Assembly (NCBI RefSeq): GCF_001579945.1
Contig: NZ_CP011971.1
Span: 2,258,001-2,322,000, forward strand
Reading direction: 5' to 3'
Origin: Steroidobacter denitrificans
Lineage (GTDB): Bacteria; Pseudomonadota; Gammaproteobacteria; Steroidobacterales; Steroidobacteraceae
Length of the DNA: 64,000 nt
The translations under genes were made by a program, and so were the position numbers. This document shows, one piece after another, positions 38,259 through 47,223 of the stretch; within the stretch, counting starts at the first letter, position 1, and every line of letters starts with the position of its first letter. The notes beneath the pieces were generated by a model that searched no databases, had not been told where the DNA came from, and saw nothing but the letters and a program-made list of their open reading frames with translations.

Positions 38259-38759
38259 TCACAAAAGCAGCTTCAAGCCAAGCAGGATCGCCGCTGCGAA
38301 AATACCCGCGATGATGTCGTCCAGCATAATTCCGAGTCCGCCGGAGAGTCTGTGATCGGCCTCCCGGATCGGCCAGGGCTTCAAGATATCGAACAGGCGA
38401 AACAGGATGAATCCGCCGGCCAGCCAATACCATTCATACGAAGCTGCCAACATGGTCACGGAAAATCCGACGATCTCGTCCCAGACGATACCTGGATGAT
38501 CGTGCGCTCCGAGCCGGCGGGCACTTTCACCACAAATATGAATGCCGGCGAGGGCCGCACCGATCGTGCAGACGGCATGTACCAGCAAGCCGAATTGCAT
38601 CACGAAGGCCACGATGGGAACTGCGACCAAGGTGCCAAAGGTGCCCGGCGCCCAGGGGCTCAATCCTGCGCCGAAACCGAACGCCAGCAAATGAACGGGC
38701 TGGCGCAACAAACGCGGCTCGAGGCGTGGGCGCCGGCGCAGATATCTATCCAGATTCAT
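38259..38759 (-). CDS. pgpA: Phosphatidylglycerophosphatase A
   Basis: Dephosphorylates phosphatidylglycerol phosphate in the inner membrane. 166 residues, several hydrophobic spans. GAGLSPWAPGTFGTLVAVP, GIVWDEIVGF (metal-binding Glu) and FRLFDILKPWPIREADH are family motifs. It ends the glyA-to-pgpA chain, 122 bp after thiL. Confidence 0.95.
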   Translation of the reverse strand: MNLDRYLRRRPRLEPRLLRQPVHLLAFGFGAGLSPWAPGTFGTLVAVPIVAFVMQFGLLVHAVCTIGAALAGIHICGESARRLGAHDHPGIVWDEIVGFSVTMLAASYEWYWLAGGFILFRLFDILKPWPIREADHRLSGGLGIMLDDIIAGIFAAAILLGLKLLL

Positions 38760-38881
38760 GAGAACGACAGTCTCACGCGAGGGATCTCACGCATCCTTCA
38801 GGCATAGCGCGATGAACATGAGGCGGTGACATCGTGGGAGCCATCGATGCTCATGGCGGATCGATAGTCACAGTTCATGCT

Positions 38882-39907
38882 TCATGGCGCGGCAAAATGA
38901 TCGTAGCCACCCTGGGGCCGGTCGTCCTGCCGCCGCTGATCGCCGCTCGACGGTAGCTCGAAGGGTTGCCCCTGGCGCAGACACTGCACACCCTGGCCGG
39001 CGCACATGACGCCGATGCGCCTCACTTGCGGCAGCGTCTCTCCCGCGGATGATGCCGCCGCGGCCGGAACAGCGGCCAGCGCCGCTTCCAGGGCTGCCAG
39101 GCGCGAGGCCGGCACTGTGAACAGCAATTCGTAGTCGTCGCCGCCCGCCAGGGCATGGCGTAGACAGGCGTCAGGAGGAAACAGCGTCTCCAGTGCTGTC
39201 GAGCGCGGCAGGGCATCGACGTCCACATAGGCAGCACAAGCACTGGCCGCACACAGCTTGCGCAGGTCCGCCAGCACACCATCGGAGACATCCATGGCAG
39301 CGCTGGCAATGCCGCGCAGCAGCCGCCCCAGCGCAATCCGCGGCACTGGCCGCAGGAAGCGTTGCTGCAATCGGGCCGCAGCCTCCCCTTCCAGCCGCTG
39401 CTGCATCGCCGCCAGGCCGCCGGCCGCCTCCCCTGGCACTCCGGAAAGCATCAACAGGTCGCCCGGACAAGCGCCGGCGCGGCTCAACCAGCCATCGGCT
39501 TCCACCCAGCCGGCCACCTGGACGGTCACTACCCGCGGACCGCGTACGGTATCGCCTCCGACCAGGGCGACCGCGTGGCGCTGTGCCAGTTCGAACAGGC
39601 CGGCTGAAAAGCCCTCCAGCCAGCCTTCATCCGCCTCGGGCAGCGACACGGACAGAGTCATCCAGGCCGGTTTCGCCCCCATCGCCGCCAGATCGCTCAA
39701 ATTGACGGCCAAGGCGCGATAGCCGATGTCGGCTGCAGACGTACCAGGCAAAAAATGTACGCCTTCAACGATGGTATCCATGGCGACGACCAGCTTGTGT
39801 CCTGGAGCGATGTCCAGCACAGCAGCGTCGTCACCGATCCCCAGAAGCACATCGCCCCGATGCACCGGGCGGGTGAAATAGCGCGCAATGATCTCGAATT
39901 CGCCCAT
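38882..39907 (-). CDS. thiL: Thiamine-monophosphate kinase
   Basis: Phosphorylates thiamine phosphate to the diphosphate cofactor. 341 residues from ATG 39907 (MGEFEIIARYF, the standard ThiL start). GIGDDAAVLDI, AVNLSDLAAMGAKP and LVGGDTVRGP are PurM/ThiL-type metal and ATP motifs; AMDVSDGVLADL and AGGDDYELLFTVP follow. Supplies the cofactor used by Dxs, encoded nearby. A poorly conserved hydrophilic tail of about 20 residues ends the protein. Confidence 0.95.
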   Translation of the reverse strand: MGEFEIIARYFTRPVHRGDVLLGIGDDAAVLDIAPGHKLVVAMDTIVEGVHFLPGTSAADIGYRALAVNLSDLAAMGAKPAWMTLSVSLPEADEGWLEGFSAGLFELAQRHAVALVGGDTVRGPRVVTVQVAGWVEADGWLSRAGACPGDLLMLSGVPGEAAGGLAAMQQRLEGEAAARLQQRFLRPVPRIALGRLLRGIASAAMDVSDGVLADLRKLCAASACAAYVDVDALPRSTALETLFPPDACLRHALAGGDDYELLFTVPASRLAALEAALAAVPAAAASSAGETLPQVRRIGVMCAGQGVQCLRQGQPFELPSSGDQRRQDDRPQGGYDHFAAP

Positions 39908-39956
39908 GCCTCTGATGCTCGTAAACGTAGGCGACGGCGGCAAGCCGTAATACCGG

Positions 39957-40397
39957 CTACACCTCCGCCGTGCGTATGCCACGGGCGGCGCGATCCAGTA
40001 CGGCGTTGACGTACTTATGCGCATCCGTGGCGCCGAAGCGCTTGCACAGCTCGACCGCCTCGTTGATGATCACCCGATAGGGAATCTCGATGCGATGCTG
40101 CAGTTCATAGACGCCGATCATCAGGATTCCCGCCTCGACCACATCGAGCTGTTGCAGCGGCCGGTCGGCGCAATCCGTCAGTGCGGCACTGATCTGCGTC
40201 TGGTTGCCAATACAACCATCGAGCAATTCGGCGAAGTATTCCGCATCCACACCAGCGGATTCATCGCCTTCGAGCAGTTGTTCCTTGATCAGCGAACCCG
40301 GCTGTCGAGTCAGCTGCCACTGGTACAAGCCCTGCATCGCCAGCCGGCGCGCGATCGAACGTCCACGGGTACCGCGCGCCGGCTTTCGGTTCCGCAT
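39957..40397 (-). CDS. nusB: Transcription antitermination factor NusB
   Basis: With NusE (S10) binds boxA in rRNA antitermination. 146 residues from ATG 40397, which shares a base with the ribH stop (TGATG), so translation is coupled. SIARRLAMQGLYQWQLT and FGATDAHKYVNAVLDRAAR are the typical ends of the helical domain. ribH-nusB-thiL-pgpA is a widespread gene order. Confidence 0.95.
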   Translation of the reverse strand: MRNRKPARGTRGRSIARRLAMQGLYQWQLTRQPGSLIKEQLLEGDESAGVDAEYFAELLDGCIGNQTQISAALTDCADRPLQQLDVVEAGILMIGVYELQHRIEIPYRVIINEAVELCKRFGATDAHKYVNAVLDRAARGIRTAEV

Positions 40398-40873
40398 CAG
40401 TTCTCGATTCGGCGCAGCAAGTTGGCCAGTTCCAGCGCCGTGATCGCCGCATCCGCCCCCTTGTTGCCGGCCTTCGTACCGGCGCGCTCGATCGCCTGTT
40501 CGATGGTATCGGTGGTGAGCACGCCGAAGGCGACCGGAATCCCGGTATCCTGCGCCACGCGGGCCAGCCCGCCGGCACATTCGCCGGCCACATAGTCGAA
40601 ATGCGCTGTCGCACCCTTGATCACCGCACCCAGTGCCACCAGCGCATCATAGCGCTGAGTCTGCGCCAGCCGGCGCGCCACCAGCGGCAGATCGAACGCT
40701 CCCGGCACCCGGATGATCTCGATCTGCTGATCGCCGGCGCCATGGCGTCTGAGCGTATCGACCGCGCCATCCACCAGCCGCTCCACGATGAACTCGTTGA
40801 ACCGCGAGGCGAGGATGGCGAAACGCAGCTCGCGGCACTGCAAGTCACCTTCGATTGTCTTGATGGAATCCAT
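40397..40873 (-). CDS. ribH: 6,7-dimethyl-8-ribityllumazine synthase
   Basis: Penultimate riboflavin step, joins the pyrimidine and dihydroxybutanone phosphate. 158 residues from ATG 40873; an ATG five codons upstream is possible and neither has a clear ribosome-binding site. [52 protein letters not shown] (catalytic His) and [19 protein letters not shown] identify it. Confidence 0.97.
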   Translation of the reverse strand: MDSIKTIEGDLQCRELRFAILASRFNEFIVERLVDGAVDTLRRHGAGDQQIEIIRVPGAFDLPLVARRLAQTQRYDALVALGAVIKGATAHFDYVAGECAGGLARVAQDTGIPVAFGVLTTDTIEQAIERAGTKAGNKGADAAITALELANLLRRIEN

Positions 40874-40971
40874 GGTCGCTGCACGCATCAGGTGGGAAGG
40901 TAGGGCTGGGACATGCTCGCACCGCCGGCGAGCAGGATATAGACCTGTCCCGATCCGCGGTGCCGGCGCTC

Positions 40972-40977
40972 AGTATA
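40972..40977 (-). promoter_or_regulatory. Candidate -10 for the ribH-nusB-thiL-pgpA unit
   Basis: TATACT on the minus strand, 99 bp upstream of the ribH start, in the 208-bp ribB-ribH gap. No good -35 at the right distance. The gap was checked for the FMN-riboswitch (RFN) consensus and none was recognised. Confidence 0.35.
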
Positions 40978-41081
40978 GCGGATCGCTGCGGATCCCATGA
41001 TGTGGGCGCTCTTCGCCCCCGCGACGGCCGGTGGCCGCGGCCGCGGCGCTGCAGAAAGTGCAGCGCATGCTTCGTGCCGAC

Positions 41082-42236
41082 TCAGCGATCCACGTATTCG
41101 ACCACTTCCAGATCGAATCCCGACAAGGCATGCATCTGCATGGGCGCCGACAACACCCGCATCCTGCCTACACCCAGATCGCGCAGAATCTGGGCGCCGA
41201 TACCATAAGTCCGAAGCACCTTGGTTCCCGCCTCGTGGCGCGACACAGGTTGTGCGGCGGCGAGCATACCCGCCGCGGCATCGGCTGCAGCGCCGACCGT
41301 GGCAGATTGACCGATCGCCCTGACCGCATCCATGAAATCACGCGGCGTTTCATCCGGCCGCAGCAGAACCAGGACGCCATTGCCTTCCTGGGCGATGCGC
41401 CGCATTGCCGAGCGCAGCGGCCAGCCCAACGTCTGATCATGGATACCGACCACATCGCCCAAGGTATCGCGCAGATGCACGCGTACCAGCGGGATCTTCT
41501 CCGGGCTCAACTCACCCGCGACCAGCGCCAAGTGTACGGTGCGATTGACATGATCCTCATAGCACAGCATGCGAAAAGACCCGAATTCGGTTTCGATAGC
41601 CTGCTCGGCGATGCGCTCCACGGAACGCTCCTTTTCCAGGCGATAGCGGATCAAATCGGCAATCGTTCCCATTTTCAGCTGGTGCTGCCGGGCGAATTTT
41701 TCCAGATCGGGCCGGCGCGCCATCGTGCCGTTGTCGTTCAGGATTTCCACGATGGCGGCGGCAGGCTCCAGTCCGGCCAGCCGCGCCAGGTCACATCCGG
41801 CTTCCGTGTGCCCGGCACGGGTCAATACACCGCCGGCCTGCGCCATCACCGGAAAAATATGTCCAGGCTGATGCAGATCCTCGGGACGGGCATCCTTGCG
41901 CACCGCCGCCAGGATCGTCTGGGCGCGATCATGGGCGGAAATACCCGTCGTCACACCCTGTGCGGCCTCGATCGAGACCGTGAAGTTCGTTCCATGGCTA
42001 AGATGGGTCTCGCTCACCATCAACGGCAGGCGCAGTTGCCGGCAACGCTCATGAGTCAACGTCAGGCAGATCAGGCCGCGCGCATAACGCGCCATGAAGT
42101 TCACGTCCTCCGGCCGCACCAACTCGGCGGCCATCACCAGATCGCCTTCGTTTTCACGGTCCTCGTCGTCCATGATCACGACCATGCGCCCGGCGCGCAG
42201 GTCATCCAGAATTTCTTCGATCGAATTCAAGCTCAT
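41082..42236 (-). CDS. ribB: 3,4-dihydroxy-2-butanone 4-phosphate synthase with degenerate GTP cyclohydrolase II domain
   Basis: 384 residues. Residues 1-200 are a complete Rib[50 protein letters not shown] and [17 protein letters not shown]. Residues 210-384 align with GTP cyclohydrolase II, but the zinc region reads [18 protein letters not shown] and so has none of the three zinc cysteines (normal [20 protein letters not shown]). The second half should be inactive, as in RibBX proteins; an independent ribA is then needed. Start overlaps the ribE stop (ATGA). Confidence 0.93.
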   Translation of the reverse strand: MSLNSIEEILDDLRAGRMVVIMDDEDRENEGDLVMAAELVRPEDVNFMARYARGLICLTLTHERCRQLRLPLMVSETHLSHGTNFTVSIEAAQGVTTGISAHDRAQTILAAVRKDARPEDLHQPGHIFPVMAQAGGVLTRAGHTEAGCDLARLAGLEPAAAIVEILNDNGTMARRPDLEKFARQHQLKMGTIADLIRYRLEKERSVERIAEQAIETEFGSFRMLCYEDHVNRTVHLALVAGELSPEKIPLVRVHLRDTLGDVVGIHDQTLGWPLRSAMRRIAQEGNGVLVLLRPDETPRDFMDAVRAIGQSATVGAAADAAAGMLAAAQPVSRHEAGTKVLRTYGIGAQILRDLGVGRMRVLSAPMQMHALSGFDLEVVEYVDR

Positions 42237-42928
42237 AAAGGTGCCGCAAGTCTTTCCACGTAACGCGCAATGATATCGACTTCCAGGTTCACGCGGGCGA
42301 TCCCGTCGTCGGTGCCGCCCGAAAGCCGGCCCGATGCCCGGCTCAGCATCTGATCCGATGCCTGTTCAGGCGCCTGACCCGGCGTCTGATTCGACATCCG
42401 GCCCAGCATCCGGCCCAGGCTGGTGACCTGTAGCGTATGCGGAATCAGGTTCACGCAAAAACGCGCGCCATCGACTTCGTTCACCGTCAGGCTGATGCCG
42501 TCGATACACACCGATCCCTTGCGTGCAATGTAGCGAGCCAGGGCGGCGGGCACTTCGAACCACGCACGCAGGGAGCGCGCCTGCGCTTCGGTGGCCACCA
42601 CGGTGGCAATGCCGTCCACATGCCCGGTGACATAATGACCGCCCAGCGGCTGCCCGGCACACAATGCCTTCTCCAGGTTGACCGGCTGGCCGATGCGCCA
42701 CTGGCCCAAAGTAGTCACCTCGAGCGTCTCCACGGAAACATCGGCGGCGAATACATCGCCCTCGATCCGGGTCACGGTCAGGCAGCAGCCGCTGACGGCG
42801 ATGCTGTCGCCGAGGGCGACGCCGCCCAGATCCAGGCCCGGCGCCGCGATGGCCATCTCCACGTCACCGCCGTGGTGCGTCTGCATCGAGCGCAACTCGC
42901 CGATGGCTTGGATGATTCCGGTAAACAT
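42233..42928 (-). CDS. ribE: Riboflavin synthase alpha subunit with low-complexity insert
   Basis: Dismutes two lumazines to riboflavin. 231 residues. MFTGIIQAIGELRSM begins the first lumazine-binding repeat, and GHYVTGHVDGIATV with GISLTVNEVDGARFCVNLIPHT marks the second repeat. After LQVTSLGRMLGRM comes an insert of about 30 residues rich in Gln, Ala, Ser and Asp (PGQAPEQASDQMLSRASG), then the normal VNLEVDIIARYVERL end. The insert separates the second barrel from the trimerisation helix. Confidence 0.95.
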   Translation of the reverse strand: MFTGIIQAIGELRSMQTHHGGDVEMAIAAPGLDLGGVALGDSIAVSGCCLTVTRIEGDVFAADVSVETLEVTTLGQWRIGQPVNLEKALCAGQPLGGHYVTGHVDGIATVVATEAQARSLRAWFEVPAALARYIARKGSVCIDGISLTVNEVDGARFCVNLIPHTLQVTSLGRMLGRMSNQTPGQAPEQASDQMLSRASGRLSGGTDDGIARVNLEVDIIARYVERLAAPL

Positions 42929-42986
42929 GGGTCGATCTCGGGATATTCAGCGACAGGATTGAAAACAAGAATTCGGCGACCTGCCG

Positions 42987-44129
42987 TCAGACATTCGTCG
43001 CGCTGCCAGCGCTCGTTCGCAGCACCAGCTTGGCGTCCGTACCGATGCGCGACAGCGCCTGCAACTCGAAACGGCGAGCCTCCTCAAGGCGCTGCAGAGC
43101 CGGCAGGACCGCCATGGCCCGGGCATCTCCACCCAGGACCATTGGTGCATAGTAAATGATCCATTCATCCACCATGCCCTGATGCAGCAGGCTGCCGGTC
43201 AAGGTCGGGCCCGCCTCGACCAGCACGTCATTGCATTGCCGACGCCCCAATTCGCGCCATACCTCCCGCAAGTCGAGCCTGCCCTGCGCATCCAGACCAA
43301 TACCGATGCATTGTGCGCCGGCCGCCTGCAGCGCCTCAAGCCGGGCAGCGGCCGCGGCACCGGGAAGCAGGTTCGCGGCGGAGGTCATCACCAGGGTTTC
43401 TCCGGCCATCTGCAGCATGCGCGCCGCTGCCGGCAGGCGCAGTCCGGTATCCAGCACCACCCGCAGCGGCTGGCGACCGCGCAGTTCGATCGCCGGATCC
43501 CTTACATTGAGTTGCGGGTCGTCGGCCAGCGCCGTATCGATGCCCGTCAGCACCGCGCTGGCCTGTGCACGCAGCCGCTGGACATCGGCGCGCGCCTGCT
43601 CGCCGGTGATCCACTGGCTGACGCCGTTAGCCAGTGCGACGCGCCCATCCAGACTCGCCGCCACCTTGACGATCACACGCGGCAAGCCCGAACGCATGCG
43701 CTGCTCGAACCCCAGGTTGAGTTCGCGCACCTCCGGCTCCAGCAGCCCCGAATGCACCTCGATGCCGGCCGCACGCAACTGGCGCACTCCCTCACCATGC
43801 ACCTTGGGATTGGGGTCCAGCGCCCCGCAGAATACCCGCGCCACGCCCGCCCGAATCAGCGCCTCGGTGCATGGCGGCGTACGTCCCTGGTAGGAATGAG
43901 GCTCCAGGGTCACATAGCAATCGGCACCGCGCGCCGCCGCGCCGGCCGCTTGCAGCGCGTGCACTTCGGCATGCGCCTCACCCCATTTGAGATGGCTGCC
44001 CTCGCCCACGATCCGGCCTTCATGCACGATCACGCAGCCCACACGCGGATTAGGATGATTGCTGTAGCGGCCTTGGCCCGCCAGCTCGATCGCATGGCGC
44101 ATCATGCGTTCATCGAATGCGGTGAACAC
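42987..44129 (-). CDS. ribD: Bifunctional RibD deaminase/reductase with an altered zinc ligand
   Basis: Deaminates then reduces the pyrimidine intermediate of riboflavin. 380 residues. Start taken as GTG 44129 because GGAAG lies eight bases before it, five bases after the nrdR stop. Deaminase: EAHAEVHALQAAG (zinc His, catalytic Glu) and VTLEPHSYQGRTPPCTEAL; the usual ligand LEPC is LEPH here, so one zinc Cys is His. Reductase: VKVAASLDGRVALANG and DVLVEAGPTLTGSLL, both well preserved. Confidence 0.94.
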   Translation of the reverse strand: MFTAFDERMMRHAIELAGQGRYSNHPNPRVGCVIVHEGRIVGEGSHLKWGEAHAEVHALQAAGAAARGADCYVTLEPHSYQGRTPPCTEALIRAGVARVFCGALDPNPKVHGEGVRQLRAAGIEVHSGLLEPEVRELNLGFEQRMRSGLPRVIVKVAASLDGRVALANGVSQWITGEQARADVQRLRAQASAVLTGIDTALADDPQLNVRDPAIELRGRQPLRVVLDTGLRLPAAARMLQMAGETLVMTSAANLLPGAAAAARLEALQAAGAQCIGIGLDAQGRLDLREVWRELGRRQCNDVLVEAGPTLTGSLLHQGMVDEWIIYYAPMVLGGDARAMAVLPALQRLEEARRFELQALSRIGTDAKLVLRTSAGSATNV

Positions 44130-44134
44130 GCGTC

Positions 44135-44653
44135 TTACTTCCTCTTGCCCGCATCGTCCACAGCCCACAGGGCCAGCTGAATCTCCTCGGCCTCGCGACT
44201 GCGGCGATGCTGCATACGCTCGATCTCCTCGCGGAAGGCATCGATGTCCTGGAAGCTGCGGTACACGGAGGCAAATCTCACGTAGGCAACTTCATCCAGG
44301 TGGTGCAGCTCGTCCATCGCCAGCTCACCCACCAGCCGGGAAGCAACCTCGCGTTCTCCGAGCGAGCGCAGCTTGTTGCAGATATGCACGATCGCCGCAT
44401 CCAGCGCCTCGCTGGCGACCGGGCGTTTCTCGAGCGCCTTCAGCAAGCTGCTGCGCAGTTTCGACTCGTCGAAGGGTTCGCGGCTCTCATCGCTCTTGAT
44501 GATGCGCGGCATGACCAGTTCCGCCGTTTCGAACGTCGTGAACCGCTCGCCGCATTGCAGACACTCCCGCCGCCGGCGAATCTGCTGTCCCTCGCCCGCC
44601 AGGCGGGAGTCGATGACTTTGGTTTCCTCATGACTGCAGAATGGGCAGTACAT
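44135..44653 (-). CDS. nrdR: Transcriptional repressor NrdR
   Basis: Nucleotide-sensing repressor of ribonucleotide reductase genes. 172 residues. Zinc ribbon [17 protein letters not shown] and [16 protein letters not shown], then the ATP-cone about 49-139. glyA-nrdR-ribD is a common order. NrdR boxes were not found in this window. Confidence 0.97.
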   Translation of the reverse strand: MYCPFCSHEETKVIDSRLAGEGQQIRRRRECLQCGERFTTFETAELVMPRIIKSDESREPFDESKLRSSLLKALEKRPVASEALDAAIVHICNKLRSLGEREVASRLVGELAMDELHHLDEVAYVRFASVYRSFQDIDAFREEIERMQHRRSREAEEIQLALWAVDDAGKRK

Positions 44654-44689
44654 GTCACCTGCTACCCGCAGAGCGCTGCGAGTCTGGTT

Positions 44690-45943
44690 TCAGCCATATA
44701 CCGGGAATCGAGCGCACAGCGCCTGCACCTTGCCGCGCACGGTTTCCACGGCCGCGTCGCTTAAACCGGCATCCAACACATCGGCGATCCATCCTGCCAG
44801 ATCGTTGACCTCGGCTTCCTTGAAACCGCGCGTGGTCGCCGCCGGTGTACCGATACGCAGACCGCTGGTCACGAACGGCGAGCGCGGATCGTTTGGCACC
44901 GCGTTCTTGTTCACGGTGATATGTGCGCGGCCCAAGGCTGCATCCGCGTCCTTGCCGGTGATGTTCTTGTCGACCAGATCGATCAGGAACAAGTGGTTGT
45001 CCGTCCCGCCCGAGACGATCTTGAAGCCACGCCGCATCAGCGTACCCGCCATGGCGCGGGCGTTCGCCAGCACCTGCTTCTGGTAAACCGTAAAGTCCGG
45101 CTGCAGCGCCTCCAGCAGCGCCACGGCCTTGGCGGCGATCACATGCATCAGCGGACCGCCCTGTGTGCCCGGAAACACCAGTGAATTCAGTTTCTTGTGG
45201 ATCGCCTCATGCGGGCGCGCCAGGATCAGTCCGCCGCGCGGACCCCGCAGGGTCTTGTGGGTCGTAGTCGTCACCACATCCGCATGCGGCACCGGATTGG
45301 GATAGATGCCGGCGGCGACCAGACCCGCCACATGCGCCATGTCGACCAGGAAGTACGCCCCCACCTCATCGCTGATACGGCGGAATCGCTCCCAATCCAC
45401 CACCCGCGAATAGGCCGAAAACCCGGCGATGATCAGGCGCGGACGATGCTCCCGCGCCAGGCGCTCGACCTGAGCATAGTCGATCTCACCTGTAGCTGGA
45501 TCCAGACCGTACTGCACCGCCTTGAACAGCTTGCCGGAGAAATTCACCTTGGCCCCGTGGGTCAGATGACCGCCGTGGTCCAGGCTCATGCCCAGAATCG
45601 TATCGCCTGCTTCGACCAGCGCCAGGTAGGCTGCGGCGTTGGCCTGCGATCCCGAGTGAGGCTGCACATTCGCATAGGTCGCGCCGAACAGCTGCCTGGC
45701 ACGATCGATCGCCAGTTGCTCGGCGACATCGACATGTTCGCAGCCGCCGTAATAGCGCTTGCCCGGATAACCCTCGGCGTACTTGTTCGTCAGCACCGAC
45801 CCCTGCGCCTCCAGCACGCGCGGGCTGGCGTAATTCTCAGAGGCGATCAGCTCGATGTGGTCTTCCTGGCGGCGGCGCTCAGCCTGGATGGCGGCCTGAA
45901 GTTCGGGATCGAACTCTGCGATGGTCGAATTGGCGGCGAACAT
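44690..45943 (-). CDS. glyA: Serine hydroxymethyltransferase
   Basis: Interconverts serine and glycine, charging tetrahydrofolate with one carbon. 417 residues. [20 protein letters not shown] carries the PLP Lys, and [21 protein letters not shown] is the classic N-terminal signature. Its product supports purine synthesis genes purF and purL in the window. Head of the glyA-nrdR-rib unit. Confidence 0.98.
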   Translation of the reverse strand: MFAANSTIAEFDPELQAAIQAERRRQEDHIELIASENYASPRVLEAQGSVLTNKYAEGYPGKRYYGGCEHVDVAEQLAIDRARQLFGATYANVQPHSGSQANAAAYLALVEAGDTILGMSLDHGGHLTHGAKVNFSGKLFKAVQYGLDPATGEIDYAQVERLAREHRPRLIIAGFSAYSRVVDWERFRRISDEVGAYFLVDMAHVAGLVAAGIYPNPVPHADVVTTTTHKTLRGPRGGLILARPHEAIHKKLNSLVFPGTQGGPLMHVIAAKAVALLEALQPDFTVYQKQVLANARAMAGTLMRRGFKIVSGGTDNHLFLIDLVDKNITGKDADAALGRAHITVNKNAVPNDPRSPFVTSGLRIGTPAATTRGFKEAEVNDLAGWIADVLDAGLSDAAVETVRGKVQALCARFPVYG

Positions 45944-45983
45944 GAACTACCTCGGGATGGCGGTCCGGGGATTGTACCACCCG

Positions 45984-46991
45984 TCACTCGCTATCCAGGA
46001 ATGCCTGCACGACACCCGTCCAAGCCTCGGCCAGATTACGCCGATTGTAGCCCCCGCCTCCCATACCCACGACCCGGCCATGCCCGAGCCCATCGGCAAT
46101 CGCGCACAGCCGCGCCGCCGCGTGGGCATGCGCCCGGACACTGAAGCGCAGCGACGTGAGCGGATCACCGGCCACACTGTCGGCGCCGCACTGGAATAAA
46201 ATGAACTGCGGCTGTCCGGCCCGCAGATAAGCCTCCACTCGCTCCCACGAGGCCAGGAAATCACTGTCATCCGCATCAGGCGGCAGCGGTAGATTCAACT
46301 TGGTGCCGCGGGCGGCGCCGATTCCGGTCTCATGAGCGGCGCCGGTACCGGGATACAGAAAGCGGCCATCCGCATGCAGATCGGCATACAAGACATCCGG
46401 ATCGTCCTCGAAAGCGTAGAATATGCCATCGCCGTGATGCGCATCGATGTCGACGTAGGCGATGCGCCGCAGACCGTGCCTACGCCTGAGCATTTCGATC
46501 GCCACGCCGCAATCGTTGAACACACAGAATCCCGCCGCCTGGTCGCGTGCCGCATGATGCAGGCCGCCGATGGGAATGAACGCGCGGCGCACTTCCCCCT
46601 CCATGACCGCATCCACGGCATTCAAGGTGCCGCCGACCACATAGCTCGCCGCCTCGAACAGGCCCCGCCAGGCCGGCGTATCGCCTCCGTCAAGATAAGC
46701 ATGGCCGCCGGCCGAACGCTCCCGCACCTGATCGATGTATTCCGCCGTGTGAAAACTCTCCAGTTCCTCGCGGGTGGCGGCACGGGCAGCGCCGCAACGC
46801 ACCCGCCCGTCCAGGCCGCGCGCGTGCAGTTCGCGCATGAATGCCTCGTGACGATCGGGTCCGAAAGGATGTCCGCCACCGAAACCATAGCGCGCGATCT
46901 CGGCGCCACATATCAGCAGGACACCGCTACTCACGTCATCACCGGCCTGTTGAGTTTCATGAAACCACCGCAGCCTAGCATGAGGATTCAT
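45984..46991 (-). CDS. Histone deacetylase/AcuC-family amidohydrolase
   Basis: Zinc-dependent deacetylase fold; bacterial members act on acetyl-polyamines or protein acetyl-lysine, and the substrate here is unknown. IPIGGLHHAARDQAAGFCVFND holds the paired catalytic His; AYVDIDAHHGDGIFYAF is the metal Asp/His motif; FQCGADSVAGDPL and GGGGYNRRNLAEAW complete the site. Start uncertain: ATG 46991 gives 335 residues; GTG 46934 gives 316 and fits homologues slightly better. Upstream frame to 47105 is not family-like. Divergent from ettA. Confidence 0.9.
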   Translation of the reverse strand: MNPHARLRWFHETQQAGDDVSSGVLLICGAEIARYGFGGGHPFGPDRHEAFMRELHARGLDGRVRCGAARAATREELESFHTAEYIDQVRERSAGGHAYLDGGDTPAWRGLFEAASYVVGGTLNAVDAVMEGEVRRAFIPIGGLHHAARDQAAGFCVFNDCGVAIEMLRRRHGLRRIAYVDIDAHHGDGIFYAFEDDPDVLYADLHADGRFLYPGTGAAHETGIGAARGTKLNLPLPPDADDSDFLASWERVEAYLRAGQPQFILFQCGADSVAGDPLTSLRFSVRAHAHAAARLCAIADGLGHGRVVGMGGGGYNRRNLAEAWTGVVQAFLDSE

Positions 46992-47223
46992 GAACCGCCG
47001 GAAACGATCCGCGCGAAATGCCTCGGGATCCCGGCGCAGGCCGGGAGGGTGGCCGGAGTAAGCGGGGTGGTCAGGTGGCCCGCGGTGACCGATCCATACC
47101 GACACGGGTTAGGTATCATGCGCTCCCTTTAGGATCCGGCGGCAAACTCTCGGGGCGCCTGCCCGGGCCGTCTGCCGAGGCAGCCGGCCGCACTGCCCCT
47201 TCGAGGAGGTATTTCGAGTCAAT

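Noticed and set aside
40874-41081. FMN riboswitch before ribH
   Set aside because: Could not find the conserved RFN helices or consensus segments.
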